In this document: positions 32,662 through 40,217 of the stretch, one piece after another
Numbering within the stretch: the stretch's first letter is position 1
Layout: each line of letters starts with the position of its first letter
Source: Streptomyces sp. TLI_171
GTDB lineage: Bacteria; Actinomycetota; Actinomycetes; Streptomycetales; Streptomycetaceae
Assembly (NCBI RefSeq): GCF_003610255.1
Contig: NZ_RAPS01000001.1
Span: 7,033,001-7,097,000, forward strand
DNA: 64,000 nt
Reading direction: 5' to 3'
Made by a program: the position numbers and the translations under genes
Notes under the pieces: generated by a model
The model's input: the letters and a program-made list of their open reading frames with translations, nothing else
The model's database searches: none
What the model was told of the DNA's origin: nothing

Positions 32662-32688
32662 GACAACCTCTATGTACTAGTGCATAAT
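32660..32688 (+). promoter_or_regulatory. Promoter and palindromic operator of the mocR gene
   Basis: ATGACA (-35, 32660-32665) and CATAAT (-10, 32683-32688) are spaced 17 bp. The near-palindrome TATGTACT/AGTGCATA (32671-32686, 7 of 8 matches per arm) spans the spacer and overlaps the -10. The -10 is 7 bases before an in-frame GTG at 32696, and the -35 overlaps the start codon of the divergent PNPOx gene. Confidence 0.65.
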
Positions 32689-34015
32689 GGTGTTTGTGCT
32701 AGGAGAGTATCGGATCACCGGTCGGCGTGCCAGCGAGATTGCCGCCGACGTCGAACGCGCGGTCGCGGCGGGGGAGTTGCCCCCGGGGGCCGCCCTGCCG
32801 CCACTGCGCGACCTGGCCGGCGAGCTCGGCGTCAACCCCAACACGGTGGCCGCCGCCTACCGCCTGCTGCGCGAACGCGGCGTCATCGAGACCGCCGGGC
32901 GGCGCGGCAGCCGGATCCGCCCCCGCCCCGTCACCACCCCCCGCGACCAGGCCCGGCTGCCCGTCCCGTCCGGCGCCCGCGACCTGTCCGCCGGCAACCC
33001 CGACCCGGCCCTGCTGCCGCCGCTCGGCCCCGCCCTGGCCGCCGCCGCGGCCGGCCCCACCGTCCTCTACGGCGACCCCGTCGCCGAACCGGAGCTGCTC
33101 GACGACTTCCGCGCCGAGTTCCGCGCCGACGGCGCCCCCGAGGGCGAACTCGCCGTCTGCTCGGGCGCGTTGGACACCATCGCGCGGGTCCTGACCGCCA
33201 CCCTCCGCCCCGGCGACACCGTCGCCGTCGAGGACCCGGGCTGGGGCAGCGTGCTCGACCTGCTGCCCGCCCTCGGCCTGCGCACCGCGCCCGTCCCCCT
33301 CGACGACCAGGGCCCGCTGCCCGAGGCGGTGGCGGCCGCCCTGGACGCGGGCGCCCGCGCCCTGATCGTCACCAGCCGCGCCCAGAACCCCACCGGTGCC
33401 GCCCTCACCCCCGCCCGCGCCGCCGCCCTGCGCGCCGTGCTGGCCGCCCGCCCCACCACCGTGCTGATCGAGGACGATCACGGCCACGGCATGGTCGACC
33501 AGCCCTTCCAGTCCCTCGCCGCCGGCACCGTCACCCACTGGGCGCTGATCCGCTCCGCCGCCAAGGCGCTCGGCCCCGACCTGCGGGTGGCCGTCTCGAT
33601 CGGCGACGCCGACACCGTCGCCCGCGTGCTCGGCCGCCAGCGGCTGGACGCCGGCTGGGTCAGCCACCTGCTGCAACGCGCCGTCCTCGAACTGCGCCGC
33701 CGCCCCGTCGCCCCCGCCCCCGTCTACCGCGCCCGCCGCGACGCGCTGCTCACCGCGCTGGCCGCGCACGGCATCCGCGCCCACGGCGAGAGCGGACTCA
33801 ACGTCTGGATCCCCGTCCCCGACGAGACCGCCACCGCCGCCGCCCTGCTGCAGCGCGGCTGGGTCACCGCCCCCGGCGCCCGGTTCCGCCTCGGCTCCCC
33901 GCCCGGCGTCCGGATCAGCATCTCCACCCTCCTCCCCGCCGAGGCCACCGCCCTGGCCGCCGACCTGGCCGCCGTCCTGGCCCGCCCAGCCCCCGGCGGC
34001 TCCCGCCTCACCTGA
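32687..34015 (+). CDS. MocR/PdxR-type regulator (GntR winged helix fused to class I aminotransferase)
   Basis: A 442-residue regulator. The GntR winged helix spans about 8-75 (GELPPGAALPPLRDLAGELGVNPNTVAAAYRLLRERGVIETAGRRGSRI). A short linker leads to an aminotransferase-fold effector domain with SRAQNPTGAALT, EDDHGHGM, and the Schiff-base Lys in IRSAAKALGPDL. MocR proteins sense pyridoxal phosphate and regulate vitamin B6 or amine genes. Alone with its operator next to a PNPOx gene, this is the textbook PdxR arrangement. The reported start is ATG 32687; a leaderless GTG 32696 is equally likely, shortening it by three residues. Confidence 0.9.
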   Translation: MVFVLGEYRITGRRASEIAADVERAVAAGELPPGAALPPLRDLAGELGVNPNTVAAAYRLLRERGVIETAGRRGSRIRPRPVTTPRDQARLPVPSGARDLSAGNPDPALLPPLGPALAAAAAGPTVLYGDPVAEPELLDDFRAEFRADGAPEGELAVCSGALDTIARVLTATLRPGDTVAVEDPGWGSVLDLLPALGLRTAPVPLDDQGPLPEAVAAALDAGARALIVTSRAQNPTGAALTPARAAALRAVLAARPTTVLIEDDHGHGMVDQPFQSLAAGTVTHWALIRSAAKALGPDLRVAVSIGDADTVARVLGRQRLDAGWVSHLLQRAVLELRRRPVAPAPVYRARRDALLTALAAHGIRAHGESGLNVWIPVPDETATAAALLQRGWVTAPGARFRLGSPPGVRISISTLLPAEATALAADLAAVLARPAPGGSRLT

Positions 34016-34048
34016 GCGCGAGCCCGAGCCCGGGGCGCCCGACAGCCG

Positions 34049-34084
34049 CGAGCCCCCGCCCGGCAGGCGCCGGACGGGGGCTCG
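34049..34084 (+). terminator. Hairpin after mocR/ndh
   Basis: Ten-base arms 34049-34058 and 34075-34084, 16-base loop with internal pairing, between the convergent mocR and NADH dehydrogenase genes. Confidence 0.6.
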
Positions 34085-34112
34085 AAGGACGGGAACGCAG
34101 CGGGCGGGGTGC

Positions 34113-35471
34113 TCAGCCCTTGGCTAGCAGCGCCTGCGCGTGCTCGCGGACCTGGTCGCGGGTCAGGTACGCGTCGGTGTACTCGAAGTCCCGCAGCCGG
34201 GCGGGCTGGCGGGCCAGGAACCCGGTGCGCACGAAGTCGTCGCCGGCGGTGGCGTTCAGCAGCCAGTTCGCCCCGGTGCGGTACTTCGCGGCGTTGGTCC
34301 GCATCGCCATCACGTGGTAGCCGCGGGCCACCAACTGGGCCGGCATGCCGTGCAGTTCGATGCCCAGCGGCTTCGACACCGCATCCGTGCCGCCCAGGTC
34401 GACGACCAGGCCGAGGTCCTTGTGGAAGTACGGCTGCAGCGGCTGGTTGCGCAGCGCCGCCACCAGGTTGTCGGCGCACTTCTTGCCCTGCCGGGCGGAG
34501 TGCTGCGCGGTGGGCGGGCAGACCGCGCCGTCGCCCTTCGCCAGGTCCGGCACCGCGGCCGCGTCGCCGAGCGCGAACACGCCCTCGAACTGCGGCACCC
34601 GCATCTCCGCCGTCACCGCGAGCCGCCCGCGCACCGTCTCCGCGTCCAGCGTGCCCACCAGCGGCGAGGCGGCGACGCCCGCCGTCCAGATCAGCGTCCG
34701 GCAGGGCAGCGTGCGGCCGTCGGTGAACTTCACCGTCTCCGCGCCGACCTCCGCCACCGACACGCCCAGCGACACGTCCACGCCGCGCTTGCGCAGGATC
34801 TCCATCGCGGTCACGCCGAGCTTGTCGCCGAGCTCCGGCATCAACTTCGGCGCGATGTCGATCAGGTGCCACTTGACCAGCTCCGGGTCCAGCCGCGGGT
34901 AGCGCCGGACCGCCGCCGTGGTCAGCCGCTGCAGGCAGGCCGCGGTCTCGGTGCCCGCGTAGCCGCCGCCGACCACCACGAACTGCAGCCGGGAGGCCCG
35001 CTCCCGCTCGTCCATGGACGCCGAGGCCAGGTCGAGCTGGGCGATCACGTGGTCGCGGATGTACGTCGCCTCGGCGAGCGTCTTCATCCCGCGCGCGTAG
35101 TCCGGCAGGCCGGGGATGTCGAACGTCCGGGTGACGCTGCCCGGCGCGAGCACCAGGTAGTCGTACTTCTCCGCCACCACCTCGTCGGTGATCTTGCGGA
35201 CCACCGCGACCTTCGACCGCGGATCGATGCCGATCGCCCCGCCCGGCACGATGTGGGTGCGCCGCAGCGTCCGGCGCAGCGAGATCGCCACCGACTGGGG
35301 GGTCAGCACCCCGGCGGCGACGTGCGGCAGCAGCGGCAGGTACAGCTGGTACGAGAACGGCGTGACCAGGGAGATCTCCGCCTCGGAGGGGGCGAGCTTG
35401 CGCTCCAGTCGGCGCGCGCACTCGAGCCCGGCGAAGCCGCCGCCGACGATCAGGATCCGAGGTCGTTCCAT
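34113..35471 (-). CDS. ndh: Type II NADH dehydrogenase (NDH-2)
   Basis: A 452-residue flavoprotein of the membrane-associated, non-proton-pumping NADH:quinone oxidoreductase family. The N-terminal FAD Rossmann motif is ILIVGGGFAGLECARRL; the NADH Rossmann motif is FVVVGGGYAGTETAACL; the FAD-adenine segment GVFALGDAAAVPD and the quinone-site TAQHSARQGKKCADNL match NDH-2. The C-terminus has basic and hydrophobic segments for peripheral membrane binding. It feeds NADH electrons to menaquinone. ATG 35471 is supported by family length. Single gene. Confidence 0.93.
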   Translation of the reverse strand: MERPRILIVGGGFAGLECARRLERKLAPSEAEISLVTPFSYQLYLPLLPHVAAGVLTPQSVAISLRRTLRRTHIVPGGAIGIDPRSKVAVVRKITDEVVAEKYDYLVLAPGSVTRTFDIPGLPDYARGMKTLAEATYIRDHVIAQLDLASASMDERERASRLQFVVVGGGYAGTETAACLQRLTTAAVRRYPRLDPELVKWHLIDIAPKLMPELGDKLGVTAMEILRKRGVDVSLGVSVAEVGAETVKFTDGRTLPCRTLIWTAGVAASPLVGTLDAETVRGRLAVTAEMRVPQFEGVFALGDAAAVPDLAKGDGAVCPPTAQHSARQGKKCADNLVAALRNQPLQPYFHKDLGLVVDLGGTDAVSKPLGIELHGMPAQLVARGYHVMAMRTNAAKYRTGANWLLNATAGDDFVRTGFLARQPARLRDFEYTDAYLTRDQVREHAQALLAKG

Positions 35472-35613
35472 CGTTCATCCCCTACGTTTGCAGGTCCGTG
35501 AGTAGCAAGGACGACTGTTGGCCACACTCGCACGCGGTATCGGCGGGTGCATCTCCAACGGCTACGGGCCGCCTGCCCGCCGGACGCCGGGCCATGCCCC
35601 GCGGCCGGGCCGC

Positions 35614-35619
35614 TAGGCT
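35614..35619 (+). promoter_or_regulatory. Candidate -10 element TAGGCT, leaderless start
   Basis: TAGGCT, 6 bases, then ATG 35626. Confidence 0.55.
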
Positions 35620-35625
35620 GTCCGG

Positions 35626-36381
35626 ATGCTCTCCGAGGTGACGGCCGTCCGCTATGCGACGCCGCTGCGCGAAGGCGGCTCGATGCCCGGCCTGATCGAG
35701 GCCGACGACCGCCGGCTGTACGTCCTGAAATGGGTCGGCGCGGCCCAGGGCCGCAAGGCGCTGGTCGCCGAGGTGCTGGCCGGCGAACTCGGCCGCCGGC
35801 TCGGCCTGCCGGTGCCCGAACTCGCCCTGGTCGACCTGGACCCGGTGCTCGCCCGCAGCGAGCCCGAGGTGCAGATCCAGGACCAGATGCGGGCCAGCGG
35901 CGGCACCAACCTCGGCATGGCCTACGTCTCCGGGGCGCTGAACTTCGACCCGCTGTGCTTCGAGGTCGAGCCCGACGTCGCCGCCCGGGTGCTCTGGTTC
36001 GACGCCCTGATCGGCAACGTCGACCGGTCCTGGCGCAACCCCAACCTGCTGGTCGCCACCGGCGGCCTGCGGCTCATCGACCACGGCGCCAGCCTGATCT
36101 TCCACCACAGCTGGGCGGGCGCCGAGAAGTGGCGCCGCAAGCCCTACGACGCCTCCGACCACGCCCTGCGGCACGCCGCCGGCCACCTGGCGCAGGTCGA
36201 CGCCGAACTCGCCGCGCTGGCCGAGAAGGCGCTGCCCGCCGCCGTCGCCGCCGTCCCCGACCTCTGGCTGGCCGAGGAGCCCGGCTTCGCCGGCCCCGAG
36301 GACGTCCGCGCCGCCTACACCGCGCAGCTCACCGCCCGGCTGGCCGGGCCCCGCGACTGGCTCCCGGAGGTGGCCGCCTGA
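35626..36381 (+). CDS. HipA-like Ser/Thr kinase domain protein
   Basis: A 251-residue protein with a HipA-type kinase core: ATP-binding Lys in RRLYVLKWVG, catalytic loop LIGNVDRSWRNPN (Asp as base), and the metal-binding IDHG loop. It is shorter than HipA toxins (about 430-440 residues) and lacks the N-terminal HipA subdomain. No HipB-like repressor is present. Its stop overlaps the start of a DUF3037 gene (TGATG), so the two are co-translated. Expression is probably from a leaderless mRNA. Substrate unknown; HipA phosphorylates glutamyl-tRNA synthetase, but that cannot be assumed here. Confidence 0.83.
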   Translation: MLSEVTAVRYATPLREGGSMPGLIEADDRRLYVLKWVGAAQGRKALVAEVLAGELGRRLGLPVPELALVDLDPVLARSEPEVQIQDQMRASGGTNLGMAYVSGALNFDPLCFEVEPDVAARVLWFDALIGNVDRSWRNPNLLVATGGLRLIDHGASLIFHHSWAGAEKWRRKPYDASDHALRHAAGHLAQVDAELAALAEKALPAAVAAVPDLWLAEEPGFAGPEDVRAAYTAQLTARLAGPRDWLPEVAA

Positions 36382-36767
36382 TGGACGGACGACTCGGCGA
36401 CTACGAGTACGCGCTGATCCGGGCCGTGCCCCGGGTCGAACGCGGTGAGTGCGTCAACGTCGGCGTGCTGCTGTACTGCCGCGAGGCAGGCTTCCTCGGC
36501 GCCCGCACCCACCTCGACCAGGGGCGGCTGCTGGCGCTCGACCCGGTCGCCGACGTCACCGGGGTGCGGCGCGCGCTGCGCGGCATCGAGGCGGTCTGCG
36601 CGGGCGGCGAGGCCGCCGGTCCGGCCGCCCGGGACAGCGCCGGGCAGCGGTTCCGCTGGCTCACCGCCCCGCGCAGCGCCGTCGTCCAGCCCGGGCCGGT
36701 GCACACCGGGCTGACCGCCGACCCCGAGGCGGAACTGCACCACCTGTTCGACCGTCTGGTCCTCTGA
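36381..36767 (+). CDS. DUF3037 protein, partner of HipA-like kinase
   Basis: A 128-residue protein of the DUF3037 family: YEYALIRAVPRVERGECVNVGVLLYCREAGFLGART near the N-terminus, and a C-terminal AELHHLFDRLVL. The family has no established activity. It is translated in overlap with the HipA-like kinase (TGATG) and is found next to such kinases in other bacteria by my recollection, which suggests it is the kinase's substrate, adaptor or inhibitor. Its length and small fold fit a regulatory partner. There are no membrane segments. Confidence 0.82.
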   Translation: MDGRLGDYEYALIRAVPRVERGECVNVGVLLYCREAGFLGARTHLDQGRLLALDPVADVTGVRRALRGIEAVCAGGEAAGPAARDSAGQRFRWLTAPRSAVVQPGPVHTGLTADPEAELHHLFDRLVL

Positions 36768-36826
36768 GGCGCACCGTCCACGGAATCCCCTGAATACTTG
36801 CCCCGTTCAATACTGGAGGCAATGAA

Positions 36827-37297
36827 ATGAATGGGCGTACCCTGACCGCCATGGGCACCACAGGCACCGGTACCGGCACCGCACCCTCCACCACCGAACT
36901 GATGGAGCAGGTCGCGGCCGTCGGCACGGCCTACTTCCACGACTTCGCCGCCGCGGCGGCCCGCCACGGGCTGAACTCCTCCCAGGCCAAGGCCCTCAAG
37001 GCCGTCCTGGAGCCGGTCCCGATGCGCGCGCTGGCCGGGCGCCTCGGCTGCGACGCCTCCAACGTCACGGGCATCGTCGACCGCCTCGAAGCACTCGGCT
37101 ACGCCCGCCGCGAAGCCGCCGCCGCCGACCGGCGCGTCAAGATCGTCACCATCACCGACCAGGGCAGCACCGTCCTCGACCGGATCCGCGACGACATGAC
37201 CCGGGCCCGCGCCGCCTTCGACAGCCTCGACCCCGAACAGCGCGCCGCCCTCTCCCGGCTCTGCGACCAGGTCCTGCCCCTGCTGCTGCGCCCCTGA
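36827..37297 (+). CDS. MarR family transcriptional regulator
   Basis: A 156-residue MarR protein: dimerisation helices at both ends, winged helix at about 65-115 with MRALAGRLGCDASNVTGIVDRLEALGYARREAAAADRR (the DxRxxR-like wing tip). MarR proteins are usually repressors of neighbouring or own genes and respond to phenols or oxidants. Two starts are credible: ATG 36827 with GGAGG 7 bases upstream, and ATG 36851 preceded by TACCCT 7 bases upstream. A direct repeat of AATACT (about 36793 and 36809) just before the start may be a regulatory site. Confidence 0.88.
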   Translation: MNGRTLTAMGTTGTGTGTAPSTTELMEQVAAVGTAYFHDFAAAAARHGLNSSQAKALKAVLEPVPMRALAGRLGCDASNVTGIVDRLEALGYARREAAAADRRVKIVTITDQGSTVLDRIRDDMTRARAAFDSLDPEQRAALSRLCDQVLPLLLRP

Positions 37298-37331
37298 CCC
37301 CGGACGTCGCCTGACTGTCAGTGGCGTGACG

Positions 37332-37337
37332 TACGCT
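37332..37337 (+). promoter_or_regulatory. Candidate -10 element TACGCT, leaderless start
   Basis: TACGCT, 6 bases, then ATG 37344. Confidence 0.5.
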
Positions 37338-37343
37338 CTCCGG

Positions 37344-38243
37344 ATGCACCAGGCGAGCGGATGGACCGCCACCGGACTGCGCTGGCACGACGGCGCACCC
37401 CAACTCACCGCCACCGACGGCCGGCAGCGCCACGCCCGGCCGCTCACCGACGGGCTCCCGGTCGCCTGGCGGATCGCCGGCCCCCGCCGCTGCACCGGCG
37501 CGTACACCGCCCGCGGCCACCGCGACTGCCCGCACCGCGCCACCGTCGAACCCGAGGGCACCAGCAGCCAGTGCCCGAGCTGCCAGAGCGCCGACCGCGG
37601 ACTCCAACTCGCCCGCGACCGGATTCTCGACGACGGCCGCAGCTACCGCCTGTACCTCGCCTGGTTCGCCCCCGGCCTGCTCAAGGTCGGCCTCACCGCG
37701 GAGGAACGCGGCACCGTCCGCCTGCTCGAACAGGCCGCCCTGACCTGGACGTTCCTCGCCAACGGTCCGCTGCCCGCCGTCCGCCGCGCCGAACTCGCGC
37801 TGGCCCACAGCAAATTGGCCCGCGAACGGATCCCCGCCGCGGCCAAGTACCCCGCCTGGTGGAGCCTGCCCGAGGCCGCCCAGCGGCACGCCGAACTCAC
37901 CGCCGCCCGCACCCGCGCCCACCGGCTGCTCGCCGACCACCCGCTGACCCTGCTGCCCGACCACCCCGTCACCGACCAGGTCGAGCTGTACGGCCTCACC
38001 GGCGGCGCCCCCGACCACTACCAGCAGATCAAGGCCCTCGCCGACGGCGCCCGCCTGACCGGCACCCTGCGCCGACCGATCGGCGGCCACCTCTTCCTCG
38101 ACCCGCCCGACGGCCCGCCGCTGCTGCTCGACACCCGCCTGCTCAGCGGCTGGACGCTGCACCCCGAGGACGCCGACACCTGCGCCGGACTGGCCCTGCT
38201 GCCCAGGGCCAGGCCCGCCGCCGAACAGGACGCGCTGTTCTGA
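37344..38243 (+). CDS. DUF2797 domain protein
   Basis: A 299-residue protein. A four-Cys cluster (CTGAY...CPH...CPSCQ) at about 45-85 can hold a zinc ribbon. The following YRLYLAWFAPGLLKVGLTAEERG region has the GIY-YIG-like spacing of Tyr residues and a Gly-Leu-Thr turn that is diagnostic for DUF2797. A helical Arg/Ala-rich tail follows. The family's function is unknown, but GIY-YIG-like folds often bind or cut nucleic acids. ATG 37344 was chosen over GTG 37326 because of the TACGCT element. Confidence 0.85.
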   Translation: MHQASGWTATGLRWHDGAPQLTATDGRQRHARPLTDGLPVAWRIAGPRRCTGAYTARGHRDCPHRATVEPEGTSSQCPSCQSADRGLQLARDRILDDGRSYRLYLAWFAPGLLKVGLTAEERGTVRLLEQAALTWTFLANGPLPAVRRAELALAHSKLARERIPAAAKYPAWWSLPEAAQRHAELTAARTRAHRLLADHPLTLLPDHPVTDQVELYGLTGGAPDHYQQIKALADGARLTGTLRRPIGGHLFLDPPDGPPLLLDTRLLSGWTLHPEDADTCAGLALLPRARPAAEQDALF

Positions 38244-38244
38244 A

Positions 38245-38601
38245 CTAGCCCTTCTTCCGGGCCTCCTGCTTCTGCCGTGCGCCGACCGCCGCCAGCGCCA
38301 TGTCCTGCGCCTGCGACTTCAGGTTCTTGTAGCCGTACCCGCGGTCCGTCAGCCACAGCTCGGCCGCGGTCTCCGCCCGGACCGACGCCGCCACCACGTC
38401 CTCCTCCGCCTCCCCGTACTCCAGGAACCGGAAGGTGAAGAACGGGCGGGCCGACAGGTCGTACGTCAGGTGGCCCTCCTCGGTGAACTGCGCGTGCAGC
38501 ACGTCGTGTTCGGCGGCCGCGGCGGTCAGCTCGGCCCGCTGCTGGTCGGTCAGGGCGTCGAAGGAGCCGCGGACCATGATCCGGAAGGTGCGCTTGGTCA
38601 T
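38245..38601 (-). CDS. DUF6204 family protein
   Basis: A 118-residue protein of an actinobacterial family of unknown function: FRIMVRGSFDALTDQQRAELTAAAAEHDVLHAQFTEEGHLTYDLSARPFFTFRFLEYG followed by a helical C-terminal half. The beta-strand/helix arrangement suggests a small alpha/beta domain. ATG 38601 follows TAGGGT exactly 6 bases upstream (minus strand), so it is probably leaderless. It is convergent with the DUF2797 gene (1-bp gap). Confidence 0.82.
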   Translation of the reverse strand: MTKRTFRIMVRGSFDALTDQQRAELTAAAAEHDVLHAQFTEEGHLTYDLSARPFFTFRFLEYGEAEEDVVAASVRAETAAELWLTDRGYGYKNLKSQAQDMALAAVGARQKQEARKKG

Positions 38602-38607
38602 GCCCGG

Positions 38608-38613
38608 ACCCTA
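38608..38613 (-). promoter_or_regulatory. Candidate -10 element TAGGGT (minus strand), leaderless start
   Basis: Minus-strand TAGGGT, 6 bases, ATG 38601. Confidence 0.5.
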
Positions 38614-38680
38614 ACCCGGCCCCGCCGCCCCGCTCATCCCGGTTTTCGGACGTGCTGCGTTCCCTCCTGACCTCGACTGT

Positions 38681-38686
38681 TAGGCT
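38681..38686 (+). promoter_or_regulatory. Candidate -10 element TAGGCT for purB
   Basis: TAGGCT is 8 bases before GTG 38695; no ribosome binding site. Confidence 0.45.
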
Positions 38687-38694
38687 TGCGAAGC

Positions 38695-40125
38695 GTGAGC
38701 GCGAAGCCCAAGATCCCCAATGTCCTGGCCTCCCGGTACGCCTCGGCGACCCTGGCCCAGCTGTGGTCCCCCGAACACAAGGTGGTCCTCGAGCGCCACC
38801 TGTGGCTGGCCGTCCTCAAGGCGCAGCAGGACCTCGGCATCGAGGTGCCGCCCACCGCGATCGCCGACTACGAGCGGGTGGTCGACCAGGTCGACCTGGC
38901 CTCGATCGCCGCTCGCGAGCAGGTCACCCGGCACGACGTGAAGGCCCGCATCGAGGAGTTCTCCGAGCTCGCCGGGCACGAGCAGATCCACAAGGGCATG
39001 ACCTCGCGCGACCTCACCGAGAACGTCGAGCAGCTGCAGATCCGCCAGTCGCTGGAGCACGTCCGCGACCGCACGGTGGCCGTCCTGGTCCGTCTCGGCC
39101 GGCTCGCCGCCCAGTACGGCGAGCTCGTGATGGCCGGCCGCTCGCACAACGTCGCCGCCCAGGCCACCACCCTCGGCAAGCGCTTCGCGACCGCCGCCGA
39201 CGAGGTCCTGGTCGCCTACGCCCGCCTCGAGGACCTGATCGCCCGCTACCCGCTGCGCGGCGTCAAGGGCCCGGTCGGCACCTCGCAGGACATGCTCGAC
39301 CTGCTCGGCGGGGACGCCGAGAAGCTCGCCGAGCTGGAGCGCCGGGTGGCCGGCCACCTCGGCTTCGAGAACGTCTTCACCTCGGTCGGCCAGGTCTACC
39401 CGCGCTCGCTCGACTACGACGTGGTCTCCGCGCTGGTCCAGCTCGCCGCCGGCCCGTCCAGCATCGCCAAGACCATCCGCCTGATGGCCGGCCACGAGCT
39501 GGTCACCGAGGGCTTCAAGGCCGGCCAGGTCGGCTCTTCGGCGATGCCGCACAAGATGAACACCCGCTCCTGCGAGCGCGTCAACGGCCTCGCCGTCATC
39601 CTGCGCGGCTACGCCTCGATGACCGCCGAGCTCGGCGGCGACCAGTGGAACGAGGGCGACGTCTCCTGCTCCGTGGTCCGCCGGGTCGCCCTGCCGGACG
39701 CGTTCTTCGCCTTCGACGGCCTGCTGGAGACGTTCCTGACCGTCCTCGACGAGTTCGGCGCGTTCCCCGCCGTCATCGAGGCCGAGCTGGACCGCTACCT
39801 GCCGTTCCTGGCCACCACCAAGGTCCTGATGGGCGCGGTCCGGGCCGGCGTCGGCCGGGAGACCGCGCACGAGGTCATCAAGGAGCACGCGGTCGCCGCC
39901 GCCCTCGCCATGCGCGAAGGCGCCCGCGAGAACACCCTGGTGCCCGCGCTCGCCGCCGACCCGCGCATCCCGCTGGACCGCGCCGCGCTCGACGCCCTGC
40001 TCGCCGACCGGCTCTCCTTCACCGGCGCCGCCTCCGCCCAGGTCGGCGAACTGGTCCGCCGCATCGAGGCCGTCGCCGCCGCCCACCCCGAGGCCGCCAA
40101 GTACGCGCCCGGCGACATCCTCTGA
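38695..40125 (+). CDS. purB: Adenylosuccinate lyase
   Basis: A 476-residue fumarase/aspartase-superfamily lyase. It converts SAICAR to AICAR and adenylosuccinate to AMP plus fumarate in purine synthesis. Conserved elements are MTSRDLTENVEQLQ (residues near 100), AGRSHNVAAQATTLGKRFA with the catalytic His, and the mobile loop GQVGSSAMPHKMNTRSCERVNG containing the catalytic Ser and the SSxMPxKxN fingerprint. Length is normal. GTG 38695 was chosen from TAGGCT spacing and the lack of ribosome binding site; TTG 38686 would add RSV. It is a monocistronic housekeeping gene with a terminator hairpin after it. Confidence 0.96.
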   Translation: MSAKPKIPNVLASRYASATLAQLWSPEHKVVLERHLWLAVLKAQQDLGIEVPPTAIADYERVVDQVDLASIAAREQVTRHDVKARIEEFSELAGHEQIHKGMTSRDLTENVEQLQIRQSLEHVRDRTVAVLVRLGRLAAQYGELVMAGRSHNVAAQATTLGKRFATAADEVLVAYARLEDLIARYPLRGVKGPVGTSQDMLDLLGGDAEKLAELERRVAGHLGFENVFTSVGQVYPRSLDYDVVSALVQLAAGPSSIAKTIRLMAGHELVTEGFKAGQVGSSAMPHKMNTRSCERVNGLAVILRGYASMTAELGGDQWNEGDVSCSVVRRVALPDAFFAFDGLLETFLTVLDEFGAFPAVIEAELDRYLPFLATTKVLMGAVRAGVGRETAHEVIKEHAVAAALAMREGARENTLVPALAADPRIPLDRAALDALLADRLSFTGAASAQVGELVRRIEAVAAAHPEAAKYAPGDIL

Positions 40126-40144
40126 CGGATCGTCAGCAGCCCTG

Positions 40145-40175
40145 ACCGGCCCCGGCGGACTCCGCCGGGGCCGGT
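40145..40175 (+). terminator. purB terminator hairpin
   Basis: Arms 40145-40159 and 40161-40175 are perfect complements; the usable stem is about 13 bp with a small loop, 20 bp after the purB stop. Confidence 0.8.
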
Positions 40176-40217
40176 TCGCGTCGCTCGGGCCCCATTCGGG
40201 CCCGGGCCTCGTCCGGC

